Assembly: GCF_012931685.1 (NCBI RefSeq) | Contig: NZ_JABANC010000001.1 | Span: forward strand, 62,001-126,000 | Length of the DNA stretch: 64,000 nucleotides | Reading direction: 5' to 3' | Origin: Hanstruepera ponticola | GTDB lineage: Bacteria > Bacteroidota > Bacteroidia > Flavobacteriales > Flavobacteriaceae | Shown: positions 28,554 through 37,824 of the stretch, piece by piece | How positions within the stretch are numbered: position 1 is the stretch's first letter | Layout of the letters: each line of letters opens with the position of its first letter | The notes under the pieces: model-generated | What the model saw: only the letters and a program-made list of their open reading frames with translations | Told to the model about the DNA's origin: nothing | The model's database searches: none | Made by a program: the position numbers and the translations under genes

Positions 28554-28577
28554 ATCGTCTTAAAATAATCTTTTAGA

Positions 28578-29351
28578 CTATTCTACAATATGGTTAATTG
28601 GGCTATCAGAGTTAAAGCCTACTACATTTTTATAGACTAAATAGGTAGGATGATAAACAAAGGCTGCCGTGAATAGTACGCCAATTCCACAGAGTATCAT
28701 TCCTATTATTTGTGCCAATAATGATGAAACAATTAATAAGCCAAAAACCAATAACCACTTTTTATTACCTAAAGCAAAACTTCCTTTGATAATGTCACTA
28801 ACCGAGAGCTCTGGGTTGAAGGCAAAAAACATAGTGAAAAATGACATAGGCACCATAACATATATTAATGGTAAGAAACATAATAAGGTTGCTATGGATG
28901 AAATAACAACAGATGCTAACATTAAAACAAATAATTTGCCTAAATATTTCCCTTTTATAAAATGAAAGAAATCGGATGTTAGCACTTCTTCATCATGATC
29001 CAAACGCTTCATTATTCTAAAAAAACCAGCTTGAAGCGCAATCGTTACAGTGCTTAAAACCAAAGCACCAACAATTATTAGAATAATAAATAAAACAGAA
29101 AAGCCTGCAAACACAGCATCATAGGCATCTGGGTTTATGTCACCACTTTCCGCTTGAGCAATCATGACACCAATTAACGGCACATAAATTATCAGTATTA
29201 ATGGCAACATAATTATCATGGAGAATAATTGCAGTAAAAATCCTTGCATCCAAGTTTTCTTAAATAATTCAATGGAATCATTAAAAATGTTACCAAAATC
29301 TAATGCTTTGGCATTTTGAATTTTTTCTAAAATACGTTCTATTGTATTCAT
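28578..29351 (-). CDS. Integral membrane protein, unknown function
   Basis: 257 residues. A soluble N-terminal stretch of about 30 residues (IERILEKIQNAKALDFGNIF, a block seen in many Flavobacterial homologues) precedes a first helix at about 35-60. About five further hydrophobic helices extend to residue 240. It resembles DUF975-type or glycerophosphodiester-phosphodiesterase membrane domains, which often have a tandem helical layout, but I see no catalytic residues. It diverges from miaB. Confidence 0.6.
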   Translation of the reverse strand: MNTIERILEKIQNAKALDFGNIFNDSIELFKKTWMQGFLLQLFSMIIMLPLILIIYVPLIGVMIAQAESGDINPDAYDAVFAGFSVLFIILIIVGALVLSTVTIALQAGFFRIMKRLDHDEEVLTSDFFHFIKGKYLGKLFVLMLASVVISSIATLLCFLPLIYVMVPMSFFTMFFAFNPELSVSDIIKGSFALGNKKWLLVFGLLIVSSLLAQIIGMILCGIGVLFTAAFVYHPTYLVYKNVVGFNSDSPINHIVE

Positions 29352-29382
29352 ATATAATGTAAGATTGGTTAGTTTCGTTTAT

Positions 29383-29412
29383 CAAAGTAACCATATAAAT
29401 AGTCAATAACAA
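29383..29412 (-). promoter_or_regulatory. Candidate promoter of the membrane protein gene
   Basis: Leftward TTG, 19 bases, then TTACTTTG, close to the TAnnTTTG box. It is back to back with the miaB promoter. Confidence 0.4.
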
Positions 29413-29434
29413 AATTATTTTAATTGTATGACAC

Positions 29435-29467
29435 TTTGTCACTAATTAGAAAATAATCGTAACTTTG
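29435..29467 (+). promoter_or_regulatory. Promoter of miaB
   Basis: TTTG, 21 bases, then TAACTTTG, matching both boxes of the Bacteroidota vegetative promoter. It is 36 bases before the ATG. Confidence 0.65.
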
Positions 29468-29503
29468 CATACTTATTGACTGAAAAGACTTTCAGAGGTA
29501 TTT

Positions 29504-30949
29504 ATGGAAAAGATAATAGACGAAAATAGACAAGGTGAAAGCCTAAATTTAGAAGCCAAAAAAGATAATAGCCGTAAACTTTTTATTGAAAGCTATGGCT
29601 GTCAAATGAATTTTAGTGATAGTGAGATTGTGGCTTCAATTCTTTCAAATGAAGGATTTAATACAACACAAAACCTCGAAGATGCTGATTTGGTATTAGT
29701 AAACACCTGCTCTATTCGTGATAAGGCCGAACAAACTGTTCGCAAACGTTTAGAAAAATACAATGCTGTAAAAAAGATTAATCCAAAAATGAAAGTTGGT
29801 GTTTTAGGCTGTATGGCAGAACGTTTAAAAAGTAAATTTCTTGAAGAAGAAAAGATTGTTGATTTAGTTGTTGGTCCAGATGCTTACAAGGATTTACCCA
29901 ACCTATTATCAGAAGTTGAAGACGGTCGTGATGCTATAAACGTCATACTTTCAAAAGAAGAAACATATGGTGATATTTCACCAGTTCGTTTAAATAGTAA
30001 TGGTGTAACTGCATTTGTCTCAATTACCAGAGGCTGTGACAACATGTGTACGTTTTGTGTTGTACCATTTACCCGTGGCCGTGAGCGCAGTCGAGATCCG
30101 CAAAGTATTATTGAAGAAGTCAACGATTTATGGAATAAAGGTTTTAAAGAAATTACGCTTTTAGGACAAAATGTGGACAGTTACCTTTGGTATGGTGGCG
30201 GATTAAAAAAAGATTTTGACAAAGCCAGCGACCTTCAAAAAGCTACTGCTGTAAATTTTGCGAAATTATTAGATATGTGCGCACAAGCACAGCCTAAAAT
30301 GCGCATTCGCTTTTCAACTTCCAATCCACAGGATATGACGCTAGATGTTATAGAAACTATGGCAAAGCATCGTAATATTTGTAATTACATTCACTTGCCA
30401 GTTCAAAGTGGAAGCAACCGTATTTTGAAAGAAATGAACCGTCAGCATACGCGTGAAGAGTACTTCAAACTCATTGATGACATTAGAAACATTATTCCAG
30501 ATATAGCCTTAAGTCAAGATATGATTGCTGGTTTCCCAACAGAAACCGAAGCAGATCATCAGGACACCTTAAGTTTAATGGAGTATGTAAAATACGATTT
30601 TGGTTTTATGTTTGCCTATTCGGAACGCCCAGGAACACTAGCAGAACGAAAGATGGATGATGATGTTCCTGAAGCTGTTAAAAAACGTCGCCTTCAAGAG
30701 ATTATTGATTTGCAACGTGCGCATGGTCATTATAGAACACAGCAGCATTTAGGCAAAGTGGAAGAAGTATTGATTGAAAAAGAATCAAAAAAATCTGACT
30801 TGCATTGGTCAGGAAGAAACACACAAAACACCGTAGTGGTTTTCCCTAAAGAAAACTATAAAGTTGGCGATTTTGTTAATGTAAAAATAATCGATTGCAC
30901 CACAGCTACGCTTATTGGTGAAGCGATTGGATATTCTGAAAACAATTAA
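29504..30949 (+). CDS. miaB: tRNA-2-methylthio-N6-dimethylallyladenosine synthase MiaB
   Basis: 481 residues. The N-terminal UPF0004 domain holds the first iron-sulfur cluster cysteines (SYGCQMN near residue 30, NTCSIRD near 67, GCMAE near 103). The radical SAM motif is [10 protein letters not shown] near 178-187. A TRAM domain closes the protein. It adds the methylthio group to i6A37 of tRNAs. A promoter precedes it and a repeat-rich gap follows. Confidence 0.96.
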   Translation: MEKIIDENRQGESLNLEAKKDNSRKLFIESYGCQMNFSDSEIVASILSNEGFNTTQNLEDADLVLVNTCSIRDKAEQTVRKRLEKYNAVKKINPKMKVGVLGCMAERLKSKFLEEEKIVDLVVGPDAYKDLPNLLSEVEDGRDAINVILSKEETYGDISPVRLNSNGVTAFVSITRGCDNMCTFCVVPFTRGRERSRDPQSIIEEVNDLWNKGFKEITLLGQNVDSYLWYGGGLKKDFDKASDLQKATAVNFAKLLDMCAQAQPKMRIRFSTSNPQDMTLDVIETMAKHRNICNYIHLPVQSGSNRILKEMNRQHTREEYFKLIDDIRNIIPDIALSQDMIAGFPTETEADHQDTLSLMEYVKYDFGFMFAYSERPGTLAERKMDDDVPEAVKKRRLQEIIDLQRAHGHYRTQQHLGKVEEVLIEKESKKSDLHWSGRNTQNTVVVFPKENYKVGDFVNVKIIDCTTATLIGEAIGYSENN

Positions 30950-30953
30950 AAAA

Positions 30954-31053
30954 ATAAAGAACCAAGAGACAAGAATCAAGAATGACTCTAAAATATTTTG
31001 TTAAAAAAAATATAGTCTTGACTCTTTTGACTTGACTCTTGAATCAAGAATAA
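30954..31053. repeat. Imperfect long inverted repeat with CAAGA/TCTTG motifs
   Basis: The left arm (30957-30992) repeats CAAGA-type units and ends in GACTCTA. The right arm (31014-31052) holds TCTTGACTC units and ends in TCAAGAA, so the two arms can pair imperfectly. The centre (ATATTTT, then A7 with TAT) can pair too. It fills nearly the whole gap between miaB and the sigma-54 activator gene and looks like a dispersed intergenic repeat rather than a plain terminator. Confidence 0.55.
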
Positions 31054-31055
31054 AT

Positions 31056-32315
31056 ATGGAATCCATTCAAGCAATAAAACAACGATTTGGCATCATTGGC
31101 AATGATCCCACACTTAATCGTGCTATTGAAAAAGCCATACAGGTTGCACCTACAGATATCTCCGTTTTAGTTACTGGCGAATCTGGTGTTGGTAAAGAGA
31201 GTATTCCAAAAATAATACATCAATTATCGCACAGAAAACACGGTAAATATATTGCTGTAAACTGTGGAGCTATACCAGAAGGCACCATTGATAGTGAATT
31301 GTTTGGTCATGAAAAAGGTGCTTTTACTGGAGCCACTCAAACACGCTCTGGTTATTTTGAAGTTGCGGATGGCGGAACCATTTTTTTAGACGAAGTTGGC
31401 GAATTACCACTTACAACTCAAGTACGTTTACTGCGGGTGCTTGAAAATGGTGAGTTTATAAAAGTTGGCTCCAGTAAGGTTCAAAAAACAAATGTTAGAA
31501 TTGTTGCTGCTACAAACGTCAACATGTTCGAAGCCATCAAGAAAGAAAAATTTCGTGAAGACCTTTACTATCGCTTGAGTACTGTTGAAATTCACTTGCC
31601 GCCTCTTCGTGATCGCAAGGATGACATTCATTTACTTTTTAGAAAATTTGCTAGTGATTTTGCCCTTAAATACAAAATGCCAACTATCAAATTAACTGAT
31701 GACGCTGTAAATCTATTATTAAAATATCGCTGGAGCGGTAACATACGTCAGTTACGAAATATTGCCGAACAAATTTCTGTTTTAGAACAGAATCGCACAA
31801 TCAGTGCTGCAACTTTAAAAGATTACTTACCTGACGCATCAAGTAACTTACCTGCTGTAATAAATACCACAAAATCAGAAAGCGATTTTAGCAGTGAGCG
31901 AGAAATATTGTACAAAGTTCTTTTTGATATGAAGAGTGATTTAAATGATTTAAAGAAACTCACCATGGAACTAATGAAAAGTGGCAACGGTTCAGAAGTT
32001 CAAAAACAAAATGAAGGTCTTATTCAAAAAATATATGGTGAAGATGATGAAGAAACAACTGTTGAAGATTTAGAAGTATTATCAATCCCTGAAAAATCAT
32101 CTGAATCTAATTACTCTGAATCTGAAGAAATCCATGATAAGTATCACTTTGCCGAAGAAATTGAGGAAGAAGAAACATTATCTTTACACGACAAGGAGTT
32201 GGAACTCATAAAAAAATCACTTGAGCGCCATAACGGTAAACGAAAACTAGCAGCTCAAGAATTAGGCATCAGTGAACGCACGCTTTACAGAAAGATTAAG
32301 CAATTTGATTTGTGA
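31056..32315 (+). CDS. Sigma-54-dependent transcriptional activator without receiver domain
   Basis: 419 residues from an ATG at 31056. A TTG eight codons upstream lies inside the repeat. The AAA+ domain begins almost at once: Walker A GESGVGKE (41-48), the sigma-54-contacting GAFTGA loop (88-93) and Walker B IFLDE (109-113). An acidic linker (about 285-375) and a Fis-type helix-turn-helix (NGKRKLAAQELGIS near 393) follow. There is no N-terminal sensory or phosphorylation domain, so control must be by partner protein, ligand or amount. The gene order with lptE and secG downstream is typical of Flavobacteria. Confidence 0.93.
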   Translation: MESIQAIKQRFGIIGNDPTLNRAIEKAIQVAPTDISVLVTGESGVGKESIPKIIHQLSHRKHGKYIAVNCGAIPEGTIDSELFGHEKGAFTGATQTRSGYFEVADGGTIFLDEVGELPLTTQVRLLRVLENGEFIKVGSSKVQKTNVRIVAATNVNMFEAIKKEKFREDLYYRLSTVEIHLPPLRDRKDDIHLLFRKFASDFALKYKMPTIKLTDDAVNLLLKYRWSGNIRQLRNIAEQISVLEQNRTISAATLKDYLPDASSNLPAVINTTKSESDFSSEREILYKVLFDMKSDLNDLKKLTMELMKSGNGSEVQKQNEGLIQKIYGEDDEETTVEDLEVLSIPEKSSESNYSESEEIHDKYHFAEEIEEEETLSLHDKELELIKKSLERHNGKRKLAAQELGISERTLYRKIKQFDL

Positions 32316-32355
32316 TAATTTATTGATAACTTAACGAATTATAATTCAATTCATT

Positions 32356-33726
32356 ATGATTCGATTACTAACAATAATCTCCCTAATCTTTTTCTTTTTT
32401 TCCTGCAGTGACAATTCTGATGATAATCAATCACCACCTAACACTAATGAAAATGCTGGGCTGGAAGTCACTAATATTGTTGAAGTAACTTCTGATGAAA
32501 ACAACTTTTTGGGTGTTGATGATGTTTTAACCTACACCATTTCGGTTAAAAACACGGGTGAGGTAGACTTAACCAATATCAGCTTGTCTTATACTTTGGC
32601 TGACAATAATGGAAATACGTTATCGCTAAATCACCCTATTGTATTTGTAAGTACAGATTCAGGGAGTAACAACGGATCATTATTAGTCAACGAAACAGCT
32701 ATTTACACCGCCAATTATACCATAACACAAACCGATGTTGATGCAGGAGGCGTTTCCAATAGCATTATGGTTGATGCTGAAACCCCTAATGGTATTGTTA
32801 TAACAGATGTTAGTGATGACGGCATTGACACGGACGGGAATCTGACAGATGATGCCACAATAACCAATTTAACCGAACCAACAACAGACTCTACCATAAT
32901 CTCACAATTTCATATTCTCAATTCAGATGGTAATCCTTATATAAAAATGTATTTTGATTATTATGGGCAATTGTATAAAATATACTATACTGATATTCGT
33001 ACGCAACCGCATAATATTTACATTTATGATTTTGAGTTTGATTCAGAACAAAGACTTGTTAATTACTCAAAAAATGATGTCAATGGTGTGCCCTTATGGT
33101 CTAGCAATGTTACTTATAATTCAGAGAATAGGATTATGAGTATTGGCAGTCGTCAGATTGAATTTTTTGATGATGACCCTGATTATTACATTGATTCCAC
33201 AAACTATACAGAAGATGTTTGGACTGATGGTGACATTGAATATACTGAAGCATATTTTGCAAAGTATATTATTAGTAGTACTAATCCAATGCTAAGTGTA
33301 TGTAGCTATTTTTACACTTCTGAATACAATACAGTGACGGATGAATTTTCAGAATTTGGATCATGTGGCGACATGTTTTGGAATGGCTACAATGGTAATG
33401 TTGGAAGTGATTGCTCCGATACTGATTGTGTAGTTTTTAGTCACAATTCAATTACTAATCCGCTATACTCTTCTACTAACTTGATTAATTTATTCCCTTT
33501 AATTGATCCTTTTATTGGAAATTACAATCCAATATTTTATTTATTTTCTCAAAACAACTTAACCTTAATCAATTATTCTGATCCAAGTATGATTACCTTT
33601 AGTTACACCTTGAACGGAAACAATTTACCAGAATCTTCAACTAGACAGTATATTGATGAACTCGGACCTCAACCTGAAAGAGCTTTTGGCAATTATTATT
33701 ATCAAGGCGATGTAATTCCAGATTAA
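32356..33726 (+). CDS. Lipoprotein with DUF11-like repeat and unknown C-terminal part
   Basis: 456 residues with a lipobox at Cys17 (FFSC) followed by an acidic/Asn stretch. Residues about 35-170 read like a DUF11/conserved repeat domain (DVLTYTISVKNTGEVDLTNI, then an Asp/Thr-rich strand series), an adhesin-like beta-sandwich. Residues 180-456 are Tyr-, Asn- and Asp-rich with short strands and hold Cys pairs near 355-370. I recognise no family there. It is placed between two otherwise commonly adjacent genes. Confidence 0.7.
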   Translation: MIRLLTIISLIFFFFSCSDNSDDNQSPPNTNENAGLEVTNIVEVTSDENNFLGVDDVLTYTISVKNTGEVDLTNISLSYTLADNNGNTLSLNHPIVFVSTDSGSNNGSLLVNETAIYTANYTITQTDVDAGGVSNSIMVDAETPNGIVITDVSDDGIDTDGNLTDDATITNLTEPTTDSTIISQFHILNSDGNPYIKMYFDYYGQLYKIYYTDIRTQPHNIYIYDFEFDSEQRLVNYSKNDVNGVPLWSSNVTYNSENRIMSIGSRQIEFFDDDPDYYIDSTNYTEDVWTDGDIEYTEAYFAKYIISSTNPMLSVCSYFYTSEYNTVTDEFSEFGSCGDMFWNGYNGNVGSDCSDTDCVVFSHNSITNPLYSSTNLINLFPLIDPFIGNYNPIFYLFSQNNLTLINYSDPSMITFSYTLNGNNLPESSTRQYIDELGPQPERAFGNYYYQGDVIPD

Positions 33727-33803
33727 TATTTTTTGAAAACTTTATGACTTACTTGCATTTAAAGAATTAAATTTGAACTTCATTTATTTTTAGTTTTTCT
33801 AAA

Positions 33804-34319
33804 ATGATTCAAAAAAGAGTTTATATATATATTGGATTATTGATTTCCACTTTAACATTTATTGGCTGCGGAGCGTATTCGTTTACAGGAGCCTCTATTT
33901 CATCAGATGTCAAAACGTTTCAAGTAAATTATTTTCAAAATAATGCTCTATTGGTTGAACCAGGTTTAGATCGTGATTTCACATTAGCTCTACAAGATTT
34001 ACTTTTAAATCAAACTAATTTAGATTTGGTGAAATCTAATGGCGACTTGGTTTACGAAGGCGAGATAACCGAATACAGGATATCGCCAACAACAGCTACC
34101 GCAAACAATACAGCAGCCCAAAACCGCTTAACCATGTCTGTAAGAGTTCGTTTTTATAATAAAAAAAATGAAGAAGATGATTTTGAGCAGAATTTCTCTT
34201 TTTTTTATGATTATACAGGTAGTACCCTATTAACAGGTGCAACAAAAGACGCTGCATATGAAGAGCTTTTTACACGTATTACACAAGATATCTTTAATGC
34301 CTCACTAGCAAAATGGTAA
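33804..34319 (+). CDS. lptE: LptE-family lipoprotein (LPS assembly)
   Basis: 171 residues with a lipobox at Cys22 (FIGC) and GAYSFTGASIS just after it, the hallmark of Bacteroidota LptE. The V-K-T-F-Q-V-N-Y-F block near residue 36 and F-T-L-A-L-Q-D near 65 also fit. LptE plugs the LptD translocon in the outer membrane. The TPR gene begins two bases after its stop. Confidence 0.88.
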   Translation: MIQKRVYIYIGLLISTLTFIGCGAYSFTGASISSDVKTFQVNYFQNNALLVEPGLDRDFTLALQDLLLNQTNLDLVKSNGDLVYEGEITEYRISPTTATANNTAAQNRLTMSVRVRFYNKKNEEDDFEQNFSFFYDYTGSTLLTGATKDAAYEELFTRITQDIFNASLAKW

Positions 34320-34320
34320 T

Positions 34321-35262
34321 ATGAATACTGCTGAATTTTCAAATATTATTCAAAAACCAAAAAAGGTTACCTCTAATCATACTGAAGATTTAGAAGCTAT
34401 AATTAAGAAGTACCCTTATTTTCAATCAGCAAGAGCAATCCATTTAAAAGCTTTAAAAAACAACGATAGCTCTGATTATAATTCCGCCTTAAAAGTGGCA
34501 GCAGCTTATACTACGGACAGGAGTATTCTATTCGATTTTATCACTTCTGAAAATTTCATTCAAAACGAAATATCGCAATTTATTAAGAGTCACAACGACC
34601 ACGTTAAGGACATGGATGTTTCTGCTGAAGCTGTTTCGGTTGATAAAAGTATTGAAATTGATGACGCCCTAAAACAACAAATAAAAGACACTGCTGATGT
34701 TTTAGACCCAGATTTATTTCAACCAAAAGTTGAAAAATCTAAAATTGTTAATTTTCAATTGGATGAAAATGAACCTATAAAGGATGCACTTGAAGCTAGT
34801 GGTAATCTAGAAGAATCTCCTGAAGACATTTTAAAAATTGGAACGCCTTTACAATTTGACATCAATGAAAAACATTCTTTTAATGAGTGGTTAAAGCTTA
34901 CACGCTTTAAACCTATTGATCGTTCAATTGCTGAAGAAAAGTTAAGTCATACTTCAACTTCTAAAAACCCAAATGAACGTGATAAAAAATTTAAGCTTAT
35001 TGATAGTTTCTTAAATACAAATCCTAAACTAAAGCCTACCAAATCGGAAACTAAAAACGTTAATTTGGCTGAAGAACAAATGATACAGCCTGAAGCTTTA
35101 ATGACCGAAACTTTAGCTAGAATTTACGTGGAGCAAAAGAACTATAAAAAAGCTATTCAATCTTACAAAATTTTAAGTTTGAAATATCCAGAAAAAAGTG
35201 GTTTCTTTGCAGACCAAATTAAAGCAGTAGAACAATTACAAGAACAAAATAATAAAGAATAA
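34321..35262 (+). CDS. Tetratricopeptide-repeat-like protein
   Basis: 313 residues and no signal peptide. The N-terminal part is helical (IIKKYPYFQSARAIHLKAL near 28-46), the middle is acidic and disordered, and a last TPR-like pair lies at about 255-305 (LARIYVEQKNYKKAIQSYKILSLKYP). This protein is regularly found between lptE and secG in Flavobacteria, and its role is unknown. Its stop overlaps the secG start by one base. Confidence 0.8.
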   Translation: MNTAEFSNIIQKPKKVTSNHTEDLEAIIKKYPYFQSARAIHLKALKNNDSSDYNSALKVAAAYTTDRSILFDFITSENFIQNEISQFIKSHNDHVKDMDVSAEAVSVDKSIEIDDALKQQIKDTADVLDPDLFQPKVEKSKIVNFQLDENEPIKDALEASGNLEESPEDILKIGTPLQFDINEKHSFNEWLKLTRFKPIDRSIAEEKLSHTSTSKNPNERDKKFKLIDSFLNTNPKLKPTKSETKNVNLAEEQMIQPEALMTETLARIYVEQKNYKKAIQSYKILSLKYPEKSGFFADQIKAVEQLQEQNNKE

Positions 35263-35618
35263 TGAGTACGTTTACAATATTTTTAGCCTTAATAGTTGTT
35301 GTAGCATTTTTATTAGTGGTAGTAATTATGGTACAAAACCCAAAAGGCGGTGGATTATCGTCATCATTTGGTGGTGGTGGCACTCAACAATTAGGTGGTG
35401 TAAAAAAGACAACAGACTTTTTAGATAAAAGTACTTGGACTTTAGCAACACTAATGTTGGTATTAATTTTACTTTCAAATGTTGCTATCAACAGAGGCTC
35501 TGGAAATGCAGAGTCAAAAGCAATTGATGATGTTAATACAACACAACCTGTTGTTCCTGCAGCTACAACACCTGCCCAGACTGATGACACTGGGACAGCA
35601 AATGATTCTGCCCAATAA
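35262..35618 (+). CDS. secG: Preprotein translocase subunit SecG
   Basis: 118 residues. Two membrane helices sit at about 3-22 and 55-75, with the conserved VVIMVQNPKGGGLSSSFGG loop between them. The C-terminal tail of about 40 residues is rich in Thr, Ala and Asp and probably disordered. SecG assists SecYE translocation. A terminator follows the gene. Confidence 0.93.
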   Translation: MSTFTIFLALIVVVAFLLVVVIMVQNPKGGGLSSSFGGGGTQQLGGVKKTTDFLDKSTWTLATLMLVLILLSNVAINRGSGNAESKAIDDVNTTQPVVPAATTPAQTDDTGTANDSAQ

Positions 35619-35635
35619 TTTACAGATTGAAAAAC

Positions 35636-35669
35636 ACAAAAAAGCCAACTAAATTAGTTGGCTTTTTTT
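35636..35669 (+). terminator. Terminator after secG
   Basis: An 11-pair stem (AAAGCCAACTA with TAGTTGGCTTT) with a 3-base loop is followed by a T-run. groESL therefore needs its own promoter. Confidence 0.85.
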
Positions 35670-35709
35670 GTACCTCAATTTATAGTGAAAATTTGTCAGT
35701 CCCAATCCA

Positions 35710-35726
35710 TTGGCACATTTTTAGCT
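35710..35726 (+). promoter_or_regulatory. Candidate sigma-54 promoter of groESL
   Basis: TTGGCAC, five bases, then TAGCT. The GG and GC dinucleotides are exactly 10 bases apart, as in -24/-12 promoters (consensus TTGGCAC-N5-TTGCW). It differs at one position of the -12 box. It lies 50 bases before the groES ATG, and no TAnnTTTG box was seen in the same gap. Confidence 0.45.
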
Positions 35727-35775
35727 AACTATATATGCATAAAAACAAGTTTAATTAATCAAAATATAATACAAA

Positions 35776-36051
35776 ATGGCATTAAACATTAAACCATTAG
35801 CAGATCGTGTTTTAATAGAACCGGCTGCAGCTGAAACTAAAACAGCTTCTGGAATTATCATTCCTGACAACGCCAAAGAAAAACCGCAACAAGGCAAAGT
35901 TATGGCAGTTGGAAAAGGAACCAAAGATGAACCAATGACTGTTAAAGTTGGTGACAAAGTTCTTTATGGCAAATATGCTGGAACTGAGTTAAAGCTAGAA
36001 GGTAAAGACTATTTAATTATGCGAGAGAGTGATATTCTTGCAATTGTTTAA
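35776..36051 (+). CDS. groES: Co-chaperonin GroES
   Basis: 91 residues, the usual size. Typical blocks are [11 protein letters not shown] at the start, the mobile loop with T-x-S-G-I-I-I-P near 24-31, and the C-terminal [13 protein letters not shown]. It caps GroEL. It is 25 bases before groEL in the same unit. Confidence 0.97.
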   Translation: MALNIKPLADRVLIEPAAAETKTASGIIIPDNAKEKPQQGKVMAVGKGTKDEPMTVKVGDKVLYGKYAGTELKLEGKDYLIMRESDILAIV

Positions 36052-36070
36052 TCATCATTTAAAAAACTAA

Positions 36071-37708
<1,638 letters not shown>

Positions 37709-37730
37709 AATAACATTAATAGCAAAATTA

Positions 37731-37767
37731 AAAAACACTCCAAGAAATTTCTTGGAGTGTTTTTTTT
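37731..37767 (+). terminator. Terminator of groESL
   Basis: A near-perfect palindrome (stem AACACTCCAAG with CTTGGAGTGTT) ends in a run of T. Confidence 0.88.
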
Positions 37768-37824
37768 ATGAACTAAAATAGTATCTTTATTTTTTAATCT
37801 TTATTAAATCTAAACTTTTACATA

